A stretch of 64,000 bases of DNA from Eonycteris spelaea (Eukaryota > Chordata > Mammalia > Chiroptera > Pteropodidae), in NCBI GenBank assembly GCA_003508835.1, contig PUFA01000223.1, positions 558,001-622,000 of the forward strand, in the 5' to 3' direction. Below the pieces are notes generated by a model that ran no database searches, had not been told where the DNA came from, and was given only the letters and a program-made list of their open reading frames with translations. Each line of letters starts with the position of its first letter. Within the stretch, counting starts at the first letter, position 1. Of this stretch, positions 45,301 through 55,684 are shown in pieces. The position numbers and the translations under genes were made by a program.

Positions 45301-47220
45301 AACAACAACAACAATAAACAAAAACGGGCTTGCCTCAGCAGGGCCTGCTGATCCCTAACACGGATTCTCCAGTGGGTTTTGTCTTATGAGATGCTGCAGC
45401 ATCACGGTGTGTTGAGCAGATGAAGGAAGCTGACGCGGCCTCGGGCAGACACCTGAACGCACCCCGCGCTTTAAAACAAGGGCGGCGCCAGCATGGCCTG
45501 GGTGCACACAGACTGCCCCGTCGCCCTGTGTCCCGGGAGGCCGTTGCGGGCGAGCAGGGAAGCCGGCCACGTCGCCGTTGCTCCGTCCCGCGTGAGATGT
45601 GTTCACTCGACACGGAGCCTCGCACGTCACTGCCTGGAGAATCGGCCTGAGTCAACTCCTGGCAGGAAGAGCCTGGACCAGTTTGACTATCAGACACCGA
45701 GTCGCTTAACGGAAACCAGCCGGGAGGAGTGTGCTTCCCCACGCCCGTGGACGTCTGTCGAACGGCGGTGGATGGAGACAATTCTACCAGGAAGAAAGCA
45801 ACATGCGCGCTGAGGACGACTTGCCAGCCGGGCTCTTCGCAGAGAGGACGGTGTCTGAGACGTCACAGATAAACGCTGTTTGCCGGAACGCAGCTGGGAA
45901 GCGGCACAGTCGAAGCGCAGTGGGGCGGCATCGTTCCAGGAAGTCTGTGTCCCGGCGCCGCCCTGTGCCGCCCGGCCATGCGGCCTTGGACGGGTCACGT
46001 GGCTTCGCTGGGTGCAGCGGCCAGGCCATGTCGTGTCCGAGGCCCCAGCCACTGTGGCTTTGGTCCGATGGAGGCCCGAGGCGGGGCGAGGACGAGTCAG
46101 GACCACGGAGCGTCCCGCAGCGGCCGAGCCGTCTGGAACCTTTTAACCTGGGTACAAGATGCAGCCCCGAGCCTCAGTTTCCCGAAGGGACGCTGGACCG
46201 ACCTTGCAGTTGCGGTCAGGCCTGAATGAGATGAGACAAGCAGCGTCAGCACGGCGTCTGCACACGGCCAGCGTGCGGGGGCTTCTGGCCGGCGCCGGGA
46301 CGGTGTCCGCGTGGACGGACACGCGCCTGGCCTGGCCGCGCCCACGGTGGCAGGGCCGTGGCCCTCGCCCCGTCTGTGCCTGGCTGGGGAGTGGACCCTT
46401 CCTCTCGACAGGGCCGTGCTGAGACCCCAAGCCCAGCCCGCAGGCCGCAGCCACCTCCAAACAGGACGTGGGCTCCTGTGTCCGTCCCCCGCCTCCGGAG
46501 AAAGGTTTTCCTTGGGAGCAGAGCGGAGGCGGGGCGCAGGGCACGGGGGCGCTGGCTGCGGTGAGGCAGCCCCAGGCCCCCCGCCCCGAGGGCTCCGTCC
46601 CCCTGTGCACATCATCCAGCGAGGCCGACCGTGTCTGCACCTGGAGAACCGGTCTGTGGAGCCTGAGGGGCCTTGGCATCCCGAGCCGGGGACCCCTTCC
46701 GGTTCGCGGGGCGGCATCACCGTGGCAGCTGCGGTTCCCCTCAGGTGAGGAGCGGTGAGCGCGTGTCAGCGTGCACGTCGGCCGTGGCCCACGCGCCGCC
46801 CCACGCCGCACACGTGTGCTCCCCACGCTGCCCCGGACGCGTCTACTCAGTGAGGGCTCAGAAATGCGAGTCTCCACCTGTGACAGCAAATCCAGGCACA
46901 GCCCGTGGTCCCACGGAAGCTACTTTGTCACACGTCAGGAAGCCCGGACAGCGCGGAATCGACTCTCTCTCGCTGGCCCGCAGGTGCCGCCGGACACTTA
47001 AGGGAGACGCTGCCCAGTCAGAGGAGAACCATTGCGATGAACTTGTGCGGAGCGTCTGTGCCCGAGCAGTGACATGAGAAGCGCAGAGGGCAGGGTGGCA
47101 GGGCGGGGGCGGAGGGGAGGGCCTGCTCCCGGCCCTGCAGCGCCCTGCTCCGGTCCCGTCGCTGGGGTCCCTCTGGAGAGGCGGGGGGAGGGGCCGTACC
47201 CACCCAGTCTGGTCCGTTCT
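42371..47220 (+). other. LRRFIP1: LRRFIP1 intron 1A, mixed section
   Basis: No exon is recognised. An AT-rich unique part (42371-42700) is followed by GC-rich DNA. An L2 piece lies at 44270-44420, and T-rich possible L1 debris at about 44690-45260. A short (CAA)n/(CA)n patch lies at 45288-45320. The 45800-47100 part is CpG-rich with faint MIR-like phrases near 46130-46230. Confidence 0.45.
44270..44420 (+). repeat. L2 internal fragment
   Basis: The text 'tccagactcggttctccctc' then 'caggaagccctccctgactt' is a well-known L2 segment in the sense direction; similar material may extend left to about 44000. Confidence 0.6.
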
Positions 47221-47224
47221 GGCT

Positions 47225-47365
47225 TGCCGTGTGTGTGTGCACGCGTGCGCATGTGTGCCTGTTGTGTGCACGTGCATGTGTGTGTGCATGTATACCTCTG
47301 TGCGTGTGTGTGCATGTGCGTGCCTGTGTGTATGTGCATGTGTGTGTGCGCACATGTGTGCACAT
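47225..47365. repeat. GT-rich repeat with GCATGTGTG-type units
   Basis: About 140 bp of alternating purine-pyrimidine (GTGTGTGC, GCATGT, GTGCGT). This is Z-DNA-prone sequence. Confidence 0.85.
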
Positions 47366-50300
47366 CTTCCTTCTGAAAGAGCTCGGACACCCTCTCCAGG
47401 TTCGGCTCGTCCCAGCCGCGCCCGGCCAGCCCAGCAGCACGTTTTTAACGCTGTTTCGCTGAGTTTCTTTTCCTCACCTGGTTTCTGCACCTCTTACTAA
47501 ATGGCACTAATGACATTGGAATGACATTGTGTCAAGTCCTTACAGCATCCGGAATTCTGTGGCAGCACACGGCAGGCCGCCTGGGTCTGGGGGCGCACAG
47601 TCACTGACGGATGCTGTTTACAGAGAAGGGTCCGTGCCCCTGATTCTGTGTCTTCCTCAGTGGCTTTTTAAATACAGCAGACAACTCAGAACTTCTTAAG
47701 AGAGATGGAAAATGTTCTCGCGCAGAAGAGTTAGACGTTCGTGTTCAGCAAGAATTCAATATCTGAAAAATAAAAATCAAGTCTATATAAAGATTAAAGA
47801 ATTCTGGGTATCCATCATGTTACTTGTTCAAAACAAAGAGCAGAGAGTTTTCTGCACCCCGTAACAGAAATTGTATCTCGCCTTTAAAAACCTGTCGACC
47901 TAAGTTTAAGTTCATTCTAAATTTGTTTTTTCATCTGGTTAATCTAAAAGAATAACCACTTTATCGTATATTGAAATAAGATTTTACAGTTATCTACAAA
48001 TGGACGGTATGTGTTTTTAAATACCTCCTGTAGCTTGAAGCTCAAAATGAAACCTCTCACTGTGATTTATCTTGTATTTTCAAGAATTGCCGTAGAGAAG
48101 CCACACAATATGACTTTCAGCATCTTTAGTGAACAGCTGTCATTTTTCAGTTCTCCCAGGGCACCATGAAACACGTCACCATGGGGAGGTGTTCGGACGC
48201 CAGCTTCAGTGCTCCTGTGTGTGCCCCGCCCCCCAGGAGGCGTCTCTCCCCGTTAAGTACAAACTCTGACATAGACTCGGGGGTCGGCTAAGCTCTTCAG
48301 CCCAAGCTTGGGCCCCTTTTTATCACAAACCCGTTAAGTTTTCAGAAGCCGTTTTAGCCAGGAAAGGAAACGTGGGGATTCACCTTGAAAGTCTCAAAGT
48401 CACCACCAGGAGGCATGAGAGGCTCCGTGGTCCCTGGTCTGCGAGGTGACCGGGAGCGGGGCTGGCAGCATGCCAGGGCCACGTCTGGGAGAGCTTGGCG
48501 GACACCCAGGAGGAGGTGGGCTCCGCCCCGTCCGCAGAGGCCTGCCTTCCTGCCGTCTCGGGCTCGCGCCTCGCTGCCGCGTGCTCCGTCTGCGTCCCCC
48601 GCACCTGCCGTTCGCGTCGGGGCACTTGACTTGTCGCAGTTATAATTACTCACGGGCCCAGCCGTCCCCCTGCCAGGCCTCGTCGCCGTGCCCCCTTACG
48701 CCCGCGGTGGGCATGCGGCCGGCGTGGCCCAGGCCCCGGTCTGCTGACGGAACGAAGGAATGAGCGAAGGGACGGGATTCCAGGGGCCGCAGGAGGAGGG
48801 GGCTGTTGGGCTAATCCAGGGGGACGCTCCGAGGCCTGCTGCCCGCGGCGGCCGCGGGGGTGCGCTGGAGGAACGCCCACGCAGGAAGTCGCCCCGCAGT
48901 GAACTGAAACGGGGTGCGGGGTGGTGGGGGGTCGCTCTCCGCGCCCGCTGCTGGCGCGCTGGCACTAAGGCCCGCCCCGCTGTGGCCGCCCCGTTACGGA
49001 TGAGGGAGCCCAGGCCCCAAGGTGTTAGCAAAGCCCCGGGAGGCGCGGGCCAGGGGTCCCCATGCGGCAGGGGAAGAGGACATGCCGGGAGGAGTGAGAC
49101 TCCAGGGGCACAGCGGGAGTCACGCTCGGGTTGGTGCCGTTTGCGCTGCCGTGGACATCCAGGCAGAGATGTCAGCGGGCAGGTGGCCTCAAGCTTGGAG
49201 AAGCCGGGGTTAGAAGCAGAGACTGGCTCCAGGTCACAGCGGAGCAGGGTGCGGAGCCCAGGGCGCAGGGTGTGAGGGGAAAGCTCTGATGGCCCCCCAG
49301 GGACCTTAGAGCGCCCCCCACCCACACCCACCGGGAGTGCGGGGCCAGGAGGTGAGTTTCAGGTTTGAAGGAAGCATCTGGGACACATTAGGGAAAAGGA
49401 ATTCCTAAAGGTTTAGTGATCTGACTAACCTTGCTAATGCGCTTTCCGTGGCATTCAGAAATGGGGACAGAATGATCACTAAAATGCCAAACTTACAATT
49501 TACTATTTGCAGGAGTGGTTGATAGCATCAATTGAATGAGAGCCATGCACAAAAGGATGAATTTGCATTATTATTAGTGTCTCTTTCAAAGCATAAAAAC
49601 CTCTAGTATCAATGATCAATCGTGATTTTTTTTTAAGCAGAAGTTAAGGAAGACAAAGAACTGTACGTGACATCTTGAAAAACCGAGAGCATTCTTAACT
49701 GTGACTCCTCGAACTCCCCCGAGTCCCTTGGTTAGATTTCAAGTGGTCCCTGAAAGGAGGTGGGAAACAAAATGAGCCCCTCGCCGGTTATGAATGTAGC
49801 CAAAGACTTCAGGCATCAGAAGCAGGTGTGACTTTGTCACTGGCAGATGCTTTCACGTCACTTGACAGAGGTGGCAGACAGCCGGGACGTGCCGCCGGAG
49901 CGGGGGCTGGGAGGTGTGAGCCCTTGCTGTCCCAGCACTCAGAGGAGGCTGGCGATTTCAGAGGGCACCTCCCCGAACCCACCTTCTCACCCAGCCCTGT
50001 GACGGGGCGGAGCTCCGCGCCCAGGCTGTCACCTGAGCCCTGCTGGCAGACACTGGAGGGAGGTGGGCGGGGGAGCGGGAAGGAACTGCTCCGCCCTGTC
50101 TGCTTCCTGTTTCTGGGACCGTCTCCCCGGCAACGGCGCTTCACCCCAGCAGCTGCAGTTGGTTCGCGGTTCTGTTTCTAGTGCTTTTGACAAGCTCAGA
50201 CCCCATTGCCATGGAGCCCTGTCAGAGCTCCTGGGCACTGTGCTCTGAGTCTGGGTCCCCACCCCTCCAGCCTCTGGGGTACAATAGCCACGGCCCTTGT

Positions 50301-51000
50301 CCCCCAGGATCAGCTGTTCCGGGTCCCATTAGCTCCCTTTGCCTCCTCAGTCACCCAGCGCCCCTTGGTGGGTCCCCTCTCTTAAATTACTTCTATTAGC
50401 GTAACTGGCCTAGCTTCTGTTTTTCCTGACTGGTCTCTGATTGATACAGTGTATCAGAATTTAAAAATAAATTTTGATAGTATATTTCGGAATAATCTAT
50501 TTCCTTTGAAACCCTATATACTTTGTTTTAAGCATTTAAAAATATTACTCTGAGAACAGCCACAGGCTCAGCAGCCTGGGGGGCCCAGGGGGAGGGGAGA
50601 AGGGAGAGGGGTGGGGGGCATCCATCCCACCAAAGGAGGGGAGCACCAGAAGCGGGGGCCGCCCCAGTAAATGCAGTTTCCTCTGTTAGCTTCCAAAGCC
50701 TCTGGGGACTTAAACATGAAGGTTTTTCTTTCCATCCTTCCTTCCTTTCTTTTCAAATAAACTGATGGAGGGAAATGAACTTCGTGTTGTTTTCCACCTT
50801 TAAAAGCAGCACATGCTCACCGGAAAAACATCGGAACAGCCCCCACCCAGCCCCCGGCAATCACCATCCTACTTTCTGGCTCCATGAATTTGATTAACAT
50901 AAATTTTTACTACTGTGTATTGCTTTTCCAATAAAAGTTCATGGTAAAATGACTTAAACGTGTACCTAATGCAAGTAGTGTTTGCCTGATGCTGCCCCCT
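47366..51000 (+). other. LRRFIP1: LRRFIP1 intron 1A: AT-rich and CpG-rich unique blocks
   Basis: No exon is recognised. Two AT-rich blocks without recognisable repeats lie at about 47690-48140 and 49420-49680; the second contains an ATTTGCAT octamer at about 49562-49569. Between them, 48400-49330 is CpG-rich. A weak antisense MIR phrase ('ggatgagggagcccaggccc') lies near 48998. Antisense L1-like phrases ('caatcaccatcctactttct') lie near 50858. Confidence 0.45.
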
Positions 51001-51002
51001 TG

Positions 51003-51121
51003 CCTTTCCTCCTCCTTCCTTCCCCTTTCCTCCCTCCCTCCCTCCTCCTCCCTCCCCCCTTCCTTCCTTCCTTCCTTCCTTCCTTCTTTCCTTTCTTTCT
51101 TTCTTCCTTCCTTTCTTTCTA
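51003..51121. repeat. Polypyrimidine (CCTT/CTTT) tract
   Basis: About 119 bp of nearly uninterrupted pyrimidines on the plus strand, grading from CCT-rich to CCTT to CTTT units. Such tracts can form triplex (H-DNA). Confidence 0.9.
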
Positions 51122-51474
51122 GTCAATTAAATTAGCAACTCTCAACATAGAATTCCCTCCTCCGAGGTCTCGCCGTCTTATTTTTCCGACGACATCTGAA
51201 AATCCATGTCGGGTCGTGACGGCTTTGCTCCGTCCTTGCTGAGAAGTTCGGATGTAGAGAGCTCGAGTCGGGGAGACGGTCTTCACCCAGAGCGCGCCTG
51301 GTGGTACCTCCTCTGAAGGCTGCTTCCCACGCAGGTTCCTAATCTCTCGTGTGGCCAGTTGTGACTCGGTTGGGACTCGCCCATGTCACGCCTGCTCTCT
51401 GGGGAACACTCCACGCTGTCTTTTCTCTTCCTCCCCTGTGGTGTGGCAAAAACTAAAGCATAAATTGGATTTTT

Positions 51475-51850
51475 TTTTAAATATATATTTTTAAATGGTG
51501 GCAAAATACACGTGACATAAGATTTGCCGTCTTAACTGCTTGACGTGCACCGCCCGGCGGCACAGCGCGCGCGTTCACGGGGCGGCACAGCGCGCGCGTT
51601 CACCGTCCGCCCCCACAGCTCGTTCGTCCTCCCAAACCACGGCTCCGTCCCCAGTGAACTCCGCTCCCCGTGCCCCAGCCCTCCCCTCCCCGTCCCCACG
51701 AGGGCGCGGTCCCCGGCACCCTTCGTGCGCGGCCTCGCGCAGGACTTGTCCTTTCGTGTCCGGCTCGTTCCACGTTCCCCAGCGTCTTCCGCGTTTCGGC
51801 CACACAGTCGCACGTGTCGGAATTTCCTCCCTTTCCAAGGCCAGTGATTT
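51475..51850 (-). mobile_element. Old L1 3' UTR fragment, antisense, CpG-enriched
   Basis: It begins with 'ggcaaaatacacgtgacata' then 'agatttgccgtcttaactg' and ends near 'tgtcggaatttcctcccttt' then 'ccaaggccag', matching both ends of a well-known antisense L1 3' UTR block. The interior is largely converted to C/G and carries a 25-bp tandem duplication. Confidence 0.65.
51556..51604. repeat. 25-bp tandem duplication with (CG)n core
   Basis: Two copies of a unit beginning GGCGGCACAGCGCGCGCG and ending GTTCACGG (51556-51580) or GTTCACC (51581-51604), inside the antisense L1 fragment. Confidence 0.9.
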
Positions 51851-52841
51851 TCCGGAGCGGGTGGGCCAGTTGTTGCTTCACTCAGCTGTCAGTGGGCGCT
51901 CGGGTCGCCGCCACTTAGACAAGAGTACATTGGTTGTTATATTTAATATGAATTGTGAGAAGCTTTAATGGGGACGAACATATTGTAAAATGGGTGATAA
52001 CGTCCTCTTTTGCCATTCTGTTGGTTATCTGATGCTCAGAAGCTGGCATGAAGCCTCTGGCACGGGTCCCTTGAAAATGCTGCCCGTGGCCACCTGGGGC
52101 CTGACCACCACCCTCACCCCCAGGGGTAAGGTCACTGTGTTCTCTGTCTCTCCTCCTGCTCGCCCCTTTGCCTTCTGCCGGAGGAAAGATGCTCAAAGGT
52201 AGAGCTGGGTCCACGACATTTTGTTCTCAATGTAGCACAGCTATTTCAATGATCAGAGACTGTTAGAGCTCGAAGCGCTGAATGTCTTTGACTTTTTCAA
52301 ACTCTTAGTTGCTTCACAAGAGGCACATATTGCTTCTTTTTTTGAAAACCTACCCCATAGGAGAGTCTCTTCACCCAAAAAAGGAAGCTCGTGAGCGTCT
52401 GTGGCCTCACACCATTCCTTGGAGACTCAGTCATACCTCCTTATCTGGCCGGTAAAGTCCAGCCATTTAGATCATAACTCAACCAGGAAGCGAGTGGGTG
52501 CCAGAAAGTAACTGTCGCAAAGTTCAGGCTTCTTGTGCCAGAGAAGTGATACGGTCACCCCGCCGGAGCCTCTGGGCTTAGAGTGCCGAGCTGGATTTCG
52601 GTCTTATGGTTTAACGAGCTTGCACAGCCGCCTGCACGGCACCGGCTGTGGGCTCCCAGCTGCAGAGAGAGAGAGTCTGAGGGCGCCTCGTGGGCTGGAG
52701 GGGCAGGAAGGCAGACAGGGAGGGGCGGGCTGCTGGAGGACAAAAGTTAACTCCCACGCCCTGTTGTACGTGGTGACTGGATGCATGAGATTTAGGTTAA
52801 ATGCTCCTCGAACTATGTTGTAAGAATGTGCACTCCGTAGA

Positions 52842-53057
52842 CCAGGTCCCCAAACTTTGTGGCACCAGGGACTGGTGCTCGGTGAGAATCTGATGCCTGG
52901 TGGTCTGAGGCGGAGCCGAGGCGGGTGCTGGCGCTGGGGAGCGGCTGCAGACACAGAGGGAGCTTTGCTCACCCGCCATTCACTTCCTGCTGTGTGGCCC
53001 GGCTCCTAACAGGCCACGGCCCGGTACCGGTCCACAGCCTGGGGGGGGGGACCCCTG
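52842..53057. mobile_element. hAT (Zaphod/Tip100-like) DNA transposon, internally deleted
   Basis: The left end 'ccaggtccccaaactttgtg' then 'gcaccagggactgg' and the right end 'ggcccggtaccggtccacag' then 'cctgg..gggacccctg' are inverted termini of a common mammalian element. Internal 'ggagcggctgcagacaca' and 'cttcctgctgtgtggcccgg' blocks are also typical. The family name is from memory. Confidence 0.65.
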
Positions 53058-53129
53058 CTCTAGACCGAACACCTTCACTACACTTACAGTCAGCATTTTC
53101 CTTCTTTGAATACTGATTAGAATAATCAC

Positions 53130-53285
53130 TCATTTACCCTTATAAACCCTATGCACTAAGTACATAGGGTTTGACAGATGAGGGAACTGAGGCAGAGAGG
53201 GTGCACAGCTTGCCCGAGGCCAAGAGCAAGTTTCAGGCAGAGGCAGCATTTCCTGCCCAGAGGTGCTGGCCCTGAACCCTGAGCT
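53130..53285 (-). repeat. MIR element, antisense
   Basis: The text 'gacagatgagggaactgagg' then 'cagagagggtgcacagcttg' and 'cccgaggccaagagcaag' is the reverse MIR core. A perfect 10-bp hairpin (53144-53172) sits at its left side. Confidence 0.7.
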
Positions 53286-53750
53286 CAGTGTCATCCCCCA
53301 CGGTGCCTGCCCTGCAGAAAACAACTGTACCCTCGCAGGAAGGGAAGAGTTCACTCTCACTGGCTCCGGGACTATCCACCCTCCAACTCTGGGCCTGTTT
53401 GTCTTTCACTGGTCAAAATTAGATCTAACTGCTGGGCTCGTCTTATTCTGAGACCTGTAATTGGTTTCCTCATCAGGTGGCTGACATCAGATTCTGTTTA
53501 ATTTACAGGCAGTTTTAATGCTGTTTAACTTCGAACAGGCCGCACGCAGGTCCTGTCCTGTATTATTACAGAGCAAGCGCTAACTCACAAAGCGGCCGTC
53601 TCATTATTTCCCTAATGTAGAGCCTCCAATTTAAGAAGAGACGCCTGTAACGTTAGGATGTCCAGACGGGATAAAGAATCGGCAGTGTAACTACTAGGAA
53701 GGAGGAGGTGAAATGTGTCGTGACTTGCAGATTATGTCTTTGTCTAATCC

Positions 53751-53772
53751 AAAAAAAAAAAAAAAAAAAAAA
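53751..53772 (+). repeat. Poly(A) run
   Basis: About 22 consecutive A after 'gtctttgtctaatcc'. Either a retroelement tail or a simple repeat; no clear element body precedes it. Confidence 0.8.
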
Positions 53773-53864
53773 TCAGCCTAAAACTGGGAGTTCCAGGAAA
53801 TAGCTTGTGATGATTAGATAAAAATCCATAGCATTTCCATATCCCATAATGATGATTTTTTTTT

Positions 53865-54300
53865 TAATAATGGCAACAAGGTAAGATCTCATTCAAAGTA
53901 GCACTTAGGAATAAAGAAATACACAGAGACCACCTGAAACTAACATAATATTGTATGTCAACTGCCATCGAAAACTATTTGAAAAGGCATTTTCTTTCCA
54001 AAAAAAAAAAAAAAAAAAAAGAAAGTAAAAAGCAGGACCTATGTGAAGAAAACTATAACATTATACCAAAGGACACATCAGCTTAAAAAACGGAGAGCCA
54101 CCTTGTTTCTGAATGAGAAGACTCAGTGATCGAAAGATGTGAGTTAATCCATCCCCAGATAATTTATAAATATCATGTAATTCAAATCAAATCCCAGTTT
54201 GGGGGAGGAGGGTGATGTAAAGTTTAACAAGTAAGCTCTAAAGTTAACCTGGAAGAATAAAGAGAGCGGCCCAGGAAGTTTGGGAGAAGGCTGAGCAGGG
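53865..54300 (+). mobile_element. L1 ORF2 fragment, interrupted by a second L1 3' tail
   Basis: The parts at 53865-53927 ('cacttaggaataaagaaat') and 54022-54300 ('gacctatgtgaagaaaacta', 'atccccagataatttataaa', 'tcaaatcaaatcccagtttg') are in the order expected for the L1 ORF2 3' region, sense strand. They flank a 3' L1 tail at about 53928-54020 ('gaaactaacataatattgta' then 'tgtcaactgcc') ending in 20 A. No intact reading frame remains. Confidence 0.6.
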
Positions 54301-55489
54301 TGATTTTCAACTTTTTTTGTAGCCTGCAGTTCTTTGTTCAGACAAAATCTTACCTTCCTGTTTAAATACTTCCGGTGGGTCATTTACGGCTGCTTCCTGA
54401 ATAAAGTTCAAGTTCCTTAACCTGAGTATTGTTGCCGGAGAGGGAAGAGCATTCTGATGATAGTTCTAAGAGTATTCTGAAAAGCAAGAACACGCCCACG
54501 ATTCTGTCGCTTAAATAGAGCGGGTCTGTTGTTTATTGTGTTTCCTTCCAGTCTTTGTCCCTGTGTGTCCCTTTTTATATAGTGTAGTTGTGCTTGTCCA
54601 AGAACGAGAACCCCAGATGGCAGTGTGGCAAAGCCAGAATCGGGGCTCGAAGGGGGGCAGCTGCCTGGGAGGGGGCAATGCTCTTCAAGAGCCTTAGAAA
54701 AGCCCATCAAAGCCGTAAACCTGATCCACGCGAGTTAAGTGATGCCAGACGCTGCCCGTGGCTCCCCCAAACCCGTACGTGAACTGCAATTCTCGAGTCC
54801 CTTGTTTTGCAGGAAAAGTAATGTGTATACTTTAGCATAGCAGACAACATGCTGCGGGTTCTCGCTGACAGCCCGTCTCGCGCCAGACTGGGCTCCCGCT
54901 GTCACCCGACATCCTGTCTGGTGGCTTCATCTCTCCCATTTGACACAGGAAGCCGGGAGAAGGCCCAGGGGCGCTTCGAAACACAGCCTAATAAGGAGCC
55001 GGGCCGACCAGAACCCCTCCCAAACCTCTGCTGAGGCGCACGCTGTCCATGTGGGGTGTGCAGGTGGCCTCCTGTGGCCTTCCCGCTTCCACACTCACCC
55101 CTTCCGGGGGCCCCCCGGGGGGCCAGCAGGCACAGCCCAGGCCTCTGACCTTCTCGCTCGCAGTGGCCTTGCTCCCAGCCCCTGTCCACGATCACACGCT
55201 CGGCCTTGGCGCCCCAGCCCCTCTGGCTCTCAACTTCCCACCCACCCTGTGGCCCCACGTGCTACCTGAGCGTGGGCTGCCTACCTGCCTGCTCTGCCCA
55301 ACGGCACTAACTGGGCTCGCTCTGGAGCTCTCGCTGGACAAAATGTGGGCCTCGGATGTCAGGTGACGTGTTGGAGTGTCTCTCCCTGGACCGTGGTCTC
55401 TGGGGGCATGACACACCTGTGCAGGGTGACGAGTCAGCCTGCCTCTGCAGTGTGGGCACCTCGGAGGAGGGCACAAGTCCCTCCAGATC

Positions 55490-55684
55490 AGGCGTCCTCA
55501 GCGGGGACCATTTTGCCTCCCCAGGCACATCTGACAACGTCGGAGAGACTTTTGGCTGTGATGGCGGGGGCACAGAGTGCTGTTGGCACCGGGCGTGCTC
55601 ACCATCCCGTGACTCACAGGACAGGCGCTGCGGCCCAGGGGCGTTGTACCGAGATGTCAGCAGTGCTGTGGCTAAGAGGCCCTG
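55490..55684 (+). mobile_element. hAT-Charlie (MER20-like) element
   Basis: The text 'ggggaccattttgcctcccc', then 'aggcacatctgacaacgtc', 'ggagagacttttggctgtga', 'gatgtcagcagtgctgtggc' and a terminal 'taagaggccctg' follows the order of a MER20-type element, missing only a few terminal bases. Confidence 0.65.

Noticed and set aside
53144..53172. Telomere-like AAACCCTA motif
   Set aside because: A single copy within a hairpin; mammalian telomere repeats are TTAGGG and there is no array.
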